This document shows positions 24,369 to 35,760 of a DNA stretch of 64,000 nt, piece after piece. Within the stretch, counting starts at the first letter, position 1. Each line of letters begins with the position of its first letter. Below the pieces are notes generated by a model. That model saw nothing but the letters and a program-made list of their open reading frames with translations. It did not search any database and was not told the DNA's origin. The translations under genes and the position numbers were made by a program. This DNA is from Adineta vaga (taxonomy: Eukaryota > Rotifera): contig CP075494.1 in assembly GCA_021613535.1 (NCBI GenBank), positions 12,524,001 to 12,588,000 on the forward strand, given 5' to 3'.

Positions 24369-25106
24369 ATGGGCACTGCCGAATCGTCTCAATCGCCCGA
24401 AATCGGTGGTCTCGGCGGTTTTAATGCTCCCTCGTCATTTCGTAGACAATCACCTAATGTTGCTCGTTTAATTCATGGTGAAAATTCACAGAAAATGGAA
24501 TATGAATTTCCAATAGCGGATATTAATACTACTAATTTAGGACATTATCGTCATCATAATAATAGTGGTGGTGGAACTAGTAATCATACGATAATCGCTG
24601 GCAATAAGACTTCTCATCTATCTCATCCACAAATCAATCATAATGATAGTTTTCTATCCAATACAAAAATGTCCTCGAATGAAACATCGAGTTTATGGTC
24701 ATCATTAACAAGTTGTTTTGCTTGTCGTACACGTGACGGAACGACATCAACAATGAATCCTCTACGCGATAAAGTTCATGCTATACGTATTGTTCGAGCA
24801 TCGAATGATCTAACACCAGCTGTCTTCGATTCGCATTATAATATCATTACACTTGAACAATTACGTGAATGTGACAATAATATGAGTGGAAATCTTCATG
24901 ATTCATCTGATTCCAATAGTCCTGATAATATTCATTCGGGTCATAGTGGAAATGGTTCTATATCATCATCACCATCATCCAACAATGGAAGTAATCGACG
25001 AATGAAAAAGAAGAAAAAGAAACGAACGACATCAGGAACTTATGCAGTTAAAACAGGTGTTTCAAATGATGATGATGATGGTGGTGGTGGTTACGGACGG
25101 ACGTAG
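24369..25106 (+). CDS. Low-complexity protein with myristoylation-type N-terminus
   Basis: A single exon of 245 residues starting MGTAESSQSPE, which suits N-myristoylation. It is rich in Ser, Asn, His and Gly and mostly disordered. A central segment of better composition (residues about 110-165: SLWSSLTSCFACRTRD, VHAIRIVRASNDLTPAVFDSHYNIITLEQL) may be the conserved core. A Lys-rich run (MKKKKKKR) and an Asp/Gly-rich end follow. I do not recognise the family. An acceptor-like AG lies 9 bases upstream. An ATG at 24361 in another frame opens only a short frame, while the ATG at 24369 has the better context (aaaATGGg). Confidence 0.6.
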   Translation: MGTAESSQSPEIGGLGGFNAPSSFRRQSPNVARLIHGENSQKMEYEFPIADINTTNLGHYRHHNNSGGGTSNHTIIAGNKTSHLSHPQINHNDSFLSNTKMSSNETSSLWSSLTSCFACRTRDGTTSTMNPLRDKVHAIRIVRASNDLTPAVFDSHYNIITLEQLRECDNNMSGNLHDSSDSNSPDNIHSGHSGNGSISSSPSSNNGSNRRMKKKKKKRTTSGTYAVKTGVSNDDDDGGGGYGRT

Positions 25107-26389
25107 GAGAAAATGCACATGTGTCACCGCTGGTCGGTAGCTCATCTAAAACAAATCAGTCAGAGAATGTACTTTTCGATTGTCTGGTGATAATTGGTCG
25201 AAACCCGTGCAATTCAGTTTAGCATGTGGAAATATTTGGTCTTTTTTTGTATAATTTGTCTCTTTCGTTTGTTTTTTCTCAGATTCTTTGTTCAGTTTTG
25301 ACTTTTTTTTTCTTTCTGTCTCTTTTTTTTCTTGGCTTTGCACACTTAAGTAAAAAGATCGCAATGAAAATTTCACTCTTGGAATTGTATGGAAGAATTT
25401 TGTTTAAATGAATTTTTGATCAAAACAAATCAAGTAAATATTTTGCTTTTTGTTAGAATTTACAACTGAAGTCAATATAAATACATGGCAGAACAATTGA
25501 CGTTTGGCTATACAAATTGCCTCGTTCATCCTTAATGATTTAAAGTTGTATGCCGGAAAGCATTTAAAGAGAGAGAGAAAAAAAATCATTCTAATCAATG
25601 AATTCTAGAAACAAAAATCAAACAAGTTAAGAAAAGAAAAGGTTGGTAAAGAAAATCGATGTATACTCATTTCAATTCTTCATGTCATAGATTACAAGAT
25701 ATAATTAATTATAATTGAAAGTTAGATCTCTTGAGAGAACGATAGAATAAGGTGTAAATTATGTTGGAATAATAATGAAATAATCAGGTTGAAATGCACT
25801 GGAAAAGTGTTCTCTATTGATCTGTTTTTAAGGACAAATAAGACGAAGAAGAATTTTTAGTTACTTCATGTCGAAATTGATGTGTTTCAAAAGGAAATAA
25901 CGTTTCCTAATTAAGTATTTCATAAGTGACGAAAGGACTGAATCTTAACGTCGTCTTTTATGACATTCGGAAATGAATATTAAGACTCTTTTTTTTATCG
26001 ATGTAGAACTCAAAAAACTAAAATGAAACATCTCTTTTCAATAATCTTTATGATAGAAAGTGAAGTCAACCGGTACTGAAATATACTTTCATTGAATTGT
26101 TTCGCTATTAGATCTTTTGTTTTTAGTAGATAAACTCTATTATAATGAATAATATTTATTAATAAACATTGTTTTGTAGAAAACGAAGACTTCTGCTTTT
26201 CTTGTGTTATTTATACAATTCCATAATATCGATGGTCGACTACGAACAACATCCTATTAGAGAATGTATATAAACATAATCTATATACTCGTCTTAAAGA
26301 AGATTATATTTCCATGAATATCTAACGATTTCTATCATAATACAGAAACAAACTATTCGATTGATCATTGAAGCGTATACAAATCAAGA
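25107..26389. other. Intergenic, no gene seen
   Basis: AT-rich, with short frames dominated by Phe, Lys and Ser. Nothing beyond 3' and 5' flanks of the neighbouring plus-strand genes is supported. Confidence 0.5.
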
Positions 26390-27231
26390 ATGAGTGGAAA
26401 ATCTCCACAACATTCATATAAACATCGATTTAGTAAATCTCGTCGACAAGTACGTATTCAACAAATCCATGTTTTGTTTTTATTTCGAATGAACTATTTT
26501 TCTAGTCTTCGAATGGACGTGGTTCACTAATCAACGAAAAGGTTTATATGATTGAATTAGGTGAACGTCGTCAATCATCAATATTTTCATTTCATGATAA
26601 TGATACGTTTGAAGATGATACACCTATAACATCGAAATGGGCTATAGTTCGTCAACGTTTACCTGATATTCTTGCTCTTAGTCCAACATATAAACCTGTC
26701 AGCATACAAACTCAACTTCTTCTACTCGTTGGATCAATCAGTCAACAAGCAAAAAAAGCAGAAAAAACATATGATAATGAAGAACGATACAATCGAGCAG
26801 ATATTCCATCGAATGTAGTTATGGATATTGGTGGTCGTCGACGATTGATTAATTTAAAACGTATTCCACCTGATCAAATGATTCATGTTGATGTTGATCA
26901 TTTATCATTTTCAATTCCAACACGAAAATTTATTCTAGCAATAAGTCGTGGTAATGCTCGTCAAACAGCAAATAGATACTGTCCACCGGCCATTAGTGAT
27001 TTATTAATAAATCTTTCTCAAACGAAAGTTGTCGATGATGGAAGACAATACAAACGAGCACTATATAAAATGCGTATTGGTCAAAGTTTATTTTTTATCA
27101 TTTTTATATTTCTTAGTGGAATGATGCTTGCTTTAATTGTTGGCGCGATGAATACATTATTCAAATTGAATTCATTGAATCATACAAATGGAAGCATTCC
27201 GTTATCGAATATTGAAACAGAGGACTATTAA
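26390..27231 (+). CDS. Unknown single-pass membrane protein
   Basis: Two exons (26390-26449, 26506-27231) encode 261 residues. The N-terminus is basic (SYKHRFSKSRRQ). The middle is a soluble region of about 190 residues with even composition, including VVMDIGGRRRLINLKRIPPDQ and SIPTRKFILAISRG. One hydrophobic helix follows near residues 222-245 (SLFFIIFIFLSGMMLALIVG) and a short tail has an NHT glycosylation site. With a basic N-terminal side and a glycosylatable tail, a type II orientation is likely. I know no matching family and see no catalytic motif. Confidence 0.65.
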
Positions 27232-27795
27232 AAATGACGACGAGAGAGAGGGAGAGAGAGGTCTGACAACGAGGGTTTTCATCAGTTGCTGTTTTTTATT
27301 ATTCAAAAAAATTCTATTGATATATAATTGATGATATTGATGGAAGTTTTGTATATGTGCAGAACTTTCTGTGATTGTTCTTTTAAATAATAGCAAAGGC
27401 AACAGATGGATTCTTTTTATATGAATCTTTTTATTATCATGTATATCACGTCAGTATTTTCGAGTTTGATTTTAATCAATCACAACTGTGTCCAACAGTA
27501 AGCATGAAATGTTCTTATTGATCTTTATATCGACGTCAGACAAATATTCTCCAAACTCTGAATGTCCTTTCATTAAAACTACTTGAGTACTTTTGTTATT
27601 TCAGTCAATAAATCTCATAGAAAGAGATCAATGAAAGTCAAATGTATTTATACTTAGATTGTTTTTCAAACACTCATTTATTCAAATAATTGATTTGTTT
27701 CGTCTTCATTTAACTCTTGAAAATACAATTATTTTCTGGTTTGAATCATGTTTATTTAGTTTAACTTTCATATCTTTTAGATTTAATCGTCAAAA
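27232..27795. other. Intergenic spacer between two plus-strand genes
   Basis: A short GA run lies at about 27242-27260. A polypyrimidine tract with AG at 27779-27780 sits 15 bases before the next start codon. It could be a cis-spliced 5' UTR junction or a spliced-leader acceptor. No coding frame is seen. Confidence 0.5.
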
Positions 27796-29031
27796 ATGTT
27801 AATAAATAATCAACTTGCACCCGGTGAATATCGGCATAATTATATCCGATTAGCATTTGTCATCGGTGCAGTTCTTTTATTCACTGGTTATGTTGCTGTT
27901 TATCAAATATTTGAACGTGGCAGTAGTTGTAAGTTAATTTGAAAAATTTACTCTCACAAGATCTGCATTTCAATGTTTTCAGATACTTACGAGAATGGTA
28001 CACTTCGTGCTGAAGATTTACTTCTGAATGAAGTTAGTCCATCCGATTGGGTTTATCGATGTTTGAATGCAATTAATTATCTTTGGCAGGTAGAATCTTG
28101 TTTCATTTGTATTTGCCGAACACTTGATTGTTCTTTTAGTTAGCTTGGTTACTTTATTCTTTAACATTCATCTATCGTCGATCATCAACTGGTTATTTAT
28201 ATCTATCACCAGATACATTAACACCAACATTTTATCTTATTTATATCATTTCTTTTGTTTTACCAGCAATTTGGTTAGTATTCTTTCAAAAAACTTATAT
28301 CATTGTAAGATAGAAATTTTTCTTATGAATTTTCTTTTATAAAGAATTTTCTTGCAATTCTAGTGGACTTGGATCGTTTATTCCGTATCCTTCTTATTAC
28401 TATCATTGGCTTTGTATATCATTAATAATAATGTTGCTACCAATAAGAAAATCTACGAAACAGAAGGATTGTAATTATTTGAAAAGAATCCTATGAATGA
28501 CATGTTTTCTTTTCTCTCTCTCTATTTAGTAATCGAGATATTTGGTGTCTTCGATTCTTTGCTCAAAATGGCGTAGCATATTTTGCTTGTTGGACAGGTT
28601 TGTTATGAATAAAAATAGTCTTATACAGAAAAGAAAGATAATGATATATTGAAATTTTAATATTTCTGTATTTTTTAGCTGTGCGAGCTGTTCTCGCTCT
28701 TGATACGTTTCTTCAAGTTCGACTTGTTCTATCAATAGCTAATGCTGGTACAATTGTGTTAGTATTAGCAATTATTATTGCTGCAGCGTTCTTTTTCTTA
28801 CCAAATTTTAACGCAGCTCTAGTCGAAAAATGTGCTTATCAATTTGCACCATGGATTGTTTTTATTATATACTTTTGGGGCGTAGTAGAAAATAATTGGA
28901 TTCCAAAAAATGTTAAACGAAATAATATTATTGCTGCACTAGAACTTTTAGCTACTGTGGTAGCAGCTATTGGTGCATTGGCTCTATTTACAATGCGTCA
29001 TCGTACATCAAAAATTGATCCAATAGTTTAA
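27796..29031 (+). CDS. Unknown multi-pass membrane protein (about 8 helices)
   Basis: Six exons (27796-27928, 27983-28089, 28140-28304, 28364-28470, 28530-28597, 28679-29031) encode 310 residues. About eight hydrophobic segments are spread along the chain, e.g. LAFVIGAVLLFTGYVAVY, YLIYIISFVLPAIWLVFF, WTWIVYSVSFLLLSLALY and a last IIAALELLATVVAAIGALAL. A conserved-looking block is DIWCLRFFAQNGVAYFACWT near residue 170-190. It resembles uncharacterised membrane proteins I associate with molluscs and annelids, but I cannot name the family or role. Exon 3 uses the donor GTAAGA at 28305; an earlier GTTAGT would break the frame. AATAAA lies at about 29153. Confidence 0.75.
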
Positions 29032-29559
29032 AATACAATTTTGCATATGATTTAATCAAGATCGGGCAATATGGATCTTTATAACAATATTCTATTAAAT
29101 TCTTCTTTAAAAGGTGATCTGTCATTTTTTTGTTTGTTAATTTTGCTTATTTAATAAATCTTATGTACTACGGAAACTTTCAACGTTTGTATAAAGACAC
29201 AGAGTAAAGTGAACAAGATTTCTATCGATGAATGATGATAATGAACTACTGTACTCCTCCTAAGACAAACTTTATTTGTAATGGTTTGTTAACCACCAAT
29301 CAAAATGAGTGGCGCCACATTCAATATTTTTTAGGATCTTTGAATTTTTAAGATTTTCTTTTTAAAATTCTATTAAAAATTCGGATAAAAAAGTTCGTTA
29401 TGATAAAAAAGACTTCTCTGCTCGATATGAAGTGTAGAGGTCAAGGCTAAGAATAAACATGGCATTTGTCGATTAAAGCAACTGTGCTGTATTTTCATAC
29501 AAACTTGATTTCTTTGTTCTTCTTCTTTAATAAATCTTTTAAGATAACCGTTCAATTTG
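29032..29559. other. Intergenic spacer
   Basis: It contains the probable poly(A) signal (AATAAA near 29153) of the upstream membrane-protein gene and the promoter of the DBHS gene. No coding frame is seen. Confidence 0.5.
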
Positions 29560-32178
29560 ATGGCGAACTATGGTGGTCCACGTTTCACAAGACCTTCGAT
29601 GAATGAACGTCCTGGACCTAGGTACAATTCTGTCACTTTTTCTTTATCAATTTCGATCTATATCTAATTTGTTTTTGATAGATTTAACGTACCACAAAAT
29701 CGAAATATGCCAAGACATAATTTTAATGATCATAGGTAAATTATAACTCTGTTCATTTTATTACAGTGAAGTTCATTCCCATTTTTAGACCACAACTAAA
29801 TAAATCAACTACTGGACCGCGCCCTGGGAAATCACCTAATGATACACCGATGTATGTATTGATGTTTCTCTTTCGAAATAGAAAATTCCTTTTTTTTTCG
29901 TTTAGACCGACATCTACGATTCCAAATCAAACAACAGCCAGTTCTACAGCAACGAATGTAACTGATCCAATGTAATTATCGATAATTTCTCTGACAAATC
30001 TATGTATAATCTTTCTAATTTAGTGTCGACCCGTCAAATAAACAAACAAAACCATCCATGTCAGAAGCTTCGTCGGATCAAGCAACAGCAGGATCCTTCG
30101 TAGACAATACATCAATAGCAAAAACTGATACGAAACGTTCTGATGACCAACAAGAAACTGGACAAAAACGACCGCGTATTGAAGGAAATTCTTTACAATC
30201 AACTACAACATTTGATTCTACAACATTATCATCTCAACAACAACAAAATAATGAAAAGAAGATGGCACAAGGTGGTCGCTGTCGTCTATTTATTGGTAAT
30301 ATTCCATCTGATTTAACACAAGAAGAATTTCAATTGTTATTTGGTAAATATGGTGAACTTGTCGAATATTTCGTCAATCCATCACGTGGTTTTGGTTTTG
30401 TAAAACTTGTATGTTACAAAACTATTTGAACAAGTATTATTTTACTATTCTTTTCTAGAGTTCACGTCATTTAGCTGAACGAGCCAAATATGATCTTGAT
30501 AGTTATATGTTACGTGGCAAACCACTTCGCATCCGTTTTGCAAGTCAAGGTGCTACAGTAAAAGTAAAAAATTTATCAGCAAATGTTTCAAATGAATTGC
30601 TCAAAGAAGCATTTGAACAATATTTTGGTGGTATTGAACGTGCCGTTGTCATTGTTGATGATCGAGGAAAATCGACAGGAGAAGGAATTATTGAATTTGA
30701 AAAGAAACCATCTGCACAAAAATGTCTCAATGAATGTACTGAACGTTGTTTTTTTCTTACAAGGTAATTAAAGTATGACTAACCAAACGGATGATTGTGA
30801 ATGTTAAAAAATATAGCTTTTGTCATGTAGAATAATGAATAATGAGAAATTGAATTGATTCAAACTTCTATTTCATATTTCCATTTCTGTCTAGTGAATT
30901 GAGACCGATTATTGTTGAACCATGGGATATTAGAGATGAAGAAGATGGTTTACCAGAAAAAACTTTAACTCGTAATGCAGCATTTGTGAAGTAAGTTAAA
31001 TACATTTATTTATGAATTGATTTTCTTCGAAACTTGTTTTTCATCAATTTAGAGAACGAGAAACTAAACCTCGTTTTGCTGAAATGAATAGTATTGAACA
31101 AACGATTGGTCTTAAATGGAAAGAATTAGAATTACAAGAAAAACAATTATTGGAAGAAGTAAAAAAGCGTATGCAATATGCTACTGAACAGGTGCAAGTT
31201 GAAATTGATCAAATGTATCTGGAACATCAGTCGCATGTTTTGCGAGAAGGTAAGATTAGATGACAATGAATGAGTAGAAATAATATGTATATGAAACTTT
31301 AAAATACATGATTTTGTTCAAAGATTGAAGAGATAGAAATATATTAGAAAGACAAAGAAAGATTTACATTCGAGTTGTAACAAGTTAGAATTTAACTAAG
31401 TGAACATTTTTACAGTGTGTGAGATGCAAAATATATCGTTGGAATTTTTGAAAAGACAAGCTTGTTGAGTTTGTCTCTTTACAGAAAGACTAGAAAGAAT
31501 AACAGTGGATTATAGTTTTGTTTGTGCTATACTTTCTATCAGTATTTATTCTTCATCAATCTGAGCAAAATAGAGTTGCGTTACATTTTATGGTTAAACA
31601 AATAATCTTGTTCGTTTGTACTAACTTTTTGATGCACTAACAAGCAAATACTTGTACATTACTAGTCACGATGAATATCTTTTGCGAATTTTTATGAAGT
31701 AAGTCAGAGAACATCATAATTAACCGTTTAGTTTGAGCAAATGAAGAGAGATGTAATTGAAAGAAACGGTAAGTGTCTTATGTTGTTTCTAGAGTTATTA
31801 CGTCGTCAAGAAGATCTTCGTCGAATAGACGAACTTCGATCGCAGGAAATCGATCGTCGTCGTAATGTTATGCCAATGCATCATTCAGATGCATATAATC
31901 ATCCATATAACATGTCTCCTGCTCCTATAAACAATGTATTTCATCAAAATCAAGCATCAACAAATGCAATGCAATATAACGATTTTCAACAAGGTGCCTA
32001 TCTACAAAATCCTAGTCCACTTATGCAACAAACAGCACCTGTCGGAGCACCTATTGATGCTGCATACACAACCAATCAAGTATCACGCGGTTATGTACGT
32101 CCAAGTGGAGATGATTTTCATCACCAACAGCAGCAACAACAACAACAAGGGTTTGATAGAAAACGACCGAGATATTAA
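29560..32178 (+). CDS. DBHS family RNA-binding protein (SFPQ/NONO/PSPC1-like)
   Basis: Nine exons (29560-29621, 29682-29735, 29789-29851, 29906-29971, 30024-30408, 30459-30763, 30895-30990, 31053-31249, 31793-32178) give 537 residues. An Arg/Pro/Asn-rich leader is followed by RRM1 (CRLFIGNIPSDLTQEEFQ, RGFGFVKL), RRM2 (ATVKVKNLSANVSNELLKEAF), the NOPS segment (RPIIVEPWDIRDEEDGLPEK), a long coiled coil (LRREDLRRIDE-type heptads) and a Gln-rich tail ending RKRPRY, a probable nuclear localisation signal. That order is unique to DBHS proteins, which dimerise and act in transcription, splicing, nuclear RNA retention and paraspeckles. Invertebrates usually have one member (NonA in flies), so I give no vertebrate symbol. 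Intron 8 (31250-31792) is tenfold longer than its neighbours and holds a putative extra exon. Confidence 0.92.
31732..31768 (+). other. Putative poison exon in DBHS intron 8
   Basis: A 37-base segment is bounded by an acceptor (ccgtttag) and a strong donor (GTAAGTG). Inclusion after exon 8 would give an in-frame TGA two codons in, and a frameshift. It would therefore yield a truncated product or trigger decay. Splicing between the sites is inferred from sequence only. Confidence 0.35.
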
Positions 32179-33049
32179 ACATTTGCTGTTCTTTTTCTCT
32201 TGTTTTTTTTTGTAAGAGATGTACAAGAAATTCGATCGTTTATTAGTAAGAGAAATCCCTTCGTACATATGCATCTTCTGTCTATGTTTTGTACGCCATA
32301 CAAATTAATATGTACATGTTTCTTTTTCTTTCTTTGATGTTTATCTTCTCGTTTGTATGTAAAATACTCGTGAGAAATTCGTCGTAAACTACTTTAACAA
32401 ACAATTAATCAAATTTTATGTTTCTGTTTTCTCATTGATGAACGGGAGATTTGTGATTAGATGCATGTTATTTAACTTAAGTTGAAATAGAAAGAAATTC
32501 TTGAAGAAATATCAATCGATCGTTGCACATTTTCTAGAATAGAATTTTTGAAACAGAAATTAGGTGAAAATAATAGTTGCTGGCAAGATTCGTAATTTAA
32601 AGTTAATGACGTCGTGTTAATCGATTTTCTTGTTTATTAGCTCGAACATAATACCGAATCATTGTACTTTTCATTTTTTCCCTAATCTGATCGGATTAAT
32701 TCGAATGTGTCTGATTTCATTTTTGAAAATATATACTCTCTCTTTCTCCTAAATATCGTTTCAATCGAATAAGTTGTGTTTTTTTTTTGAAAAATATTCC
32801 TTTTAAACAATCATTTCCTTTTTCTTTCGCAGTTCTGAATGACTGCACTTGTTCGTCACTCTACAAAACAGGAAATTCCAATCAACAATCATTTGTCATG
32901 TCAAATGATATGTTAAGTAGCCTCTCCAGATGAACTCATCTTTCTTTCCTTGACCAATGATATAATCGTTCATTTAATCTATCGGAAATAGTCATTTATT
33001 TTATAATCAAAAGAAAAATATAACTAAATCGAATATTTTCATTTGCTCT
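32179..33049. other. Intergenic between convergent genes
   Basis: It holds the 3' UTR of the DBHS gene and, at the right, TTTATT at about 32995, a poly(A) signal for the leftward cyclin gene. No coding exon is seen. Confidence 0.5.
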
Positions 33050-33980
33050 TTATTTCACTCTGGTTCGTTGTTGAGGACTTGTATCGATTGGTACTAAACA
33101 ACGACGTTGAGGTGTTAGTTTGAGATTTTGTAAACATGATTGAAGAAATTGTTCGATCATTGATTGAATTTGAATCAGTTCGATTTTCTTACAATCGATT
33201 GTTTGAAAAATATATTCATCAAAATGATGAACACTTTTTAAAGAAAGACCTTTCATTGCTGCTTTGATACATGCACAAGTTAGAAGACTTGGAAGAATTG
33301 TTAATGTATTTAGTTCTAAATAGAAAAAGAAACGATTTGAAAAACAAGAACGTTTTTGATTTTTACCACAGATTGCAATTGAGAGAAGAATTTGAACGTG
33401 TAAACGAATTTGTGTTTGATTATCAAATGGTAAAAAATATTGAATATAATCATGTGGAACAATATTCGCTAAATCCCAATCTAATGTACTGCAAATTATT
33501 TCTTCTGTATTCTAAATGAGAAAGAAAAGCAATATGTTGATTTGAATGAATAAATTCTATTCTTTTCGTATTTACAAAGATTTCTTCATCATGATAGTTT
33601 TCTTTGGAAAATATCTCGGCAAGTTGATCGTTTTCTTTATTATTTACAATATTTGTACGTAATTTTTTTGAAATATGATAACAACAGAGAGCGATTAGTT
33701 TATATGAACGATCGTTGATTGTTGTTTTTGAAGATTTTTTTGAAAGGAAACGATCGAAAATATTCATTGTTAAAGCAAAAATATCATCAGAAATTCGTTC
33801 ATCATCAGTTAACTAAATGAAGAGGAAAAAAAAGGTTGATTCGATTTTCAAATATTTTCTAAAACAAACTTTATGTAAATAATCAGCAATTTGTCGTCGT
33901 TTTGGATGAGATTTGATGGGTAATTTGAAAAAATAAGTTTTTTCAATTGAAAGCATCGTTTTCAATTGTTGTTTCTCCAT
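33050..33980 (-). CDS. Cyclin D-like protein
   Basis: Four minus-strand exons (33980-33870, 33812-33576, 33511-33367, 33315-33050) encode 252 residues. The cyclin box starts in exon 2: DDIFALTMNIFDRFLS is the cyclin D-type helix (compare the AMNYLDRFLS pattern), then ALCCYHISKKLR, and exon 3 has EEIICSTLDWDLANIVPHDYIQYFL, close to the W-x-L-x-x-x-T-P-H-D-F region of D cyclins. The C-terminal cyclin fold follows (LPSLLTCACIKAAMKGL). D cyclins bind CDK4/6 and drive G1 progression through Rb phosphorylation. The N-terminus before the box is only about 35 residues and lacks the LxCxE Rb-docking motif. No C-terminal PEST stretch is obvious. Confidence 0.8.
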
Positions 33981-34092
33981 CGTTTATGTCTTTCCGTATT
34001 CTTTTTTTCTAATATTATGACGAATGGTCACACTCAGCTGAATGTAATCATTAAACGAAGAAAATCGATACGATTGGATGGGATAGAAGAAC

Positions 34093-34145
<53 letters not shown>

Positions 34146-35186
34146 GAAGGAAGATAAGAAAAGCCGAAATTGAAATTCTAATTAGTACTTGTCGATGACA
34201 CACGAAGCCGTGCGCGTGTCTAGAGTCCAATAATCGGGTCGAGAACAGCACGTGTGAAGAGTCCGGCAGTAACAAAACATTATTTAAGAAAATCAATCAT
34301 AAAGGCAATCTTTCGTGTTATATACGAACATATTTAGCGTAAATTTTTTCTCACACTCACAGTGATGTTTATAAATAGAGAGAAGTATTTCTCGTTTGAA
34401 TTTAGAAATTCTTTGACGAGTGAAAAACTTAGCGATTCGTGACGATATATTTAATGTAATGGAACCGTTCTTTTCTTAGAAAGAAGAAGATTGTGTGAAA
34501 AGATGCGCTGACCGATCAATTAGACTATTCGCGTGGGATCAATTTTCACCTTGCATGTATGTTTTGATGACATGATTTGACGTTGACATGCTAATGTATT
34601 AAATAAAAACAAGAACGATTGAATTTATTTTGTAATAACTATGCTACCGTATGTTAAAATGCTTATTTGATAAGACAGAAGAAGAAGAAGAAGAAGAAAA
34701 CAGTGCAACATGTGTTTTTCAACATTGATAAATGAGCATTCGTATACGTAAGATGATCCGATTACATTGAATTTGGTTCGTTAGATTTCAGAAGTTAAAA
34801 TCAAAAGAAATGATCTCTTTTGGAAAAAGAAAAACTGTTCATTTATATCCAACAGAGATAATCGCCTTTGGAAAGAAACTGAGAAGCAACAATTATCAAG
34901 TTTAACATCTCTTACGTCAAAATTTGACCTATTTTCTTTTCTCAGACTGACATGAAGTATGTGTGGATAGAGAAAAGAATGTTTATCGGCCACCCATTGT
35001 GTGCACATGCACACACAGAACTATAACGGATGCATCATTCAATTCTGTGTTTTTTGTTTCAAATCTATAAGCTAATTTGAAAATTTATTTGTTTATAATC
35101 ATACACAGTAGGTGAGAAATATGTTTATGACTTTATTTGTGTAAGAGAATATTGTAATGATAGAAAAGAGAATGAGATAGAGGATA
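33981..35186. other. Upstream region of the cyclin D-like gene and intergenic sequence
   Basis: No coding frame. A long GA microsatellite (34096-34140) and a G+C-richer patch at about 34190-34270, with a CACGTG E-box core near 34249, lie just upstream of the cyclin start and may be its promoter. A GAA run lies near 34680-34698. Confidence 0.45.
34096..34140. repeat. (GA)n microsatellite
   Basis: About 22 uninterrupted GA units lie about 115-160 bases upstream of the cyclin D-like start codon. The frames that cross it on either strand only translate the repeat. Confidence 0.95.
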
Positions 35187-35510
35187 TTAATATCGATTGG
35201 ATTTTCGATTTCTTTGGTTTAATTCGTAGAGAACTTCCATTGGCATACCATCAAAAGATTGACTATCGAATTGACGAATACCATTGTCATTGATTGTCTG
35301 TAATTGATCAAATAATTGGTTAACTTCATCCGGTTGTTGTTCATTAGTAAAATATTGTTGTCGCCAACGACGTGGAATATTTCGAGTTGTTAACCATTGT
35401 GATGCTTCCATATCAAGAATTGAAGGAAGCTTTGTTCCTGATTGATAAGATTGAACATATGCCAATTGAAGGAAAACAAGAAAAATAGCTATAACAAAGA
35501 TTGAATGCAT
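35187..35510 (-). CDS. Small secreted protein
   Basis: A single exon of 107 residues. MHSIFVIAIFLVFLQLAYVQS is a typical cleaved signal peptide. The mature part of about 86 residues has no cysteine and is rich in Gln, Asn and Arg, with basic pairs (PRRWRQQYF, RNRKSNRY). A peptide precursor is possible, but there is no amidation signal or repeated peptide, so I do not name it. A TATA-like element lies about 60 bases upstream of the ATG. Confidence 0.65.
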   Translation of the reverse strand: MHSIFVIAIFLVFLQLAYVQSYQSGTKLPSILDMEASQWLTTRNIPRRWRQQYFTNEQQPDEVNQLFDQLQTINDNGIRQFDSQSFDGMPMEVLYELNQRNRKSNRY

Positions 35511-35570
35511 GTTGCTCTCAAAATTTAGTTCTGTACGAATGAATTAGTTTCAACCAAATATTCAATGGAT

Positions 35571-35582
35571 TATATAAATATA
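35571..35582 (-). promoter_or_regulatory. TATA-like element
   Basis: On the minus strand the sequence reads TATATTTATATA, about 60 bases upstream of the ATG of the small secreted protein. In such AT-rich DNA chance matches are common. Confidence 0.3.
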
Positions 35583-35760
35583 ATAATTATGATTCTGTCA
35601 TGCTTCTATTAACCCTTTGGTTAAAAGGAGCAAATACACGAGATGAACTCGTAAAATATAACGTAGGAGATATTGACGTATCAAGATTTTATTGAAACGA
35701 ATGAACAAAAACTAAAGACTATTGTAAATATATCAATATTATCTTTTCAGTATGTGAGAA

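Noticed and set aside
34051-34296. Reading frames across the GA microsatellite on both strands
   Set aside because: They translate only the dinucleotide repeat (Arg-Glu or Ser-Leu runs).
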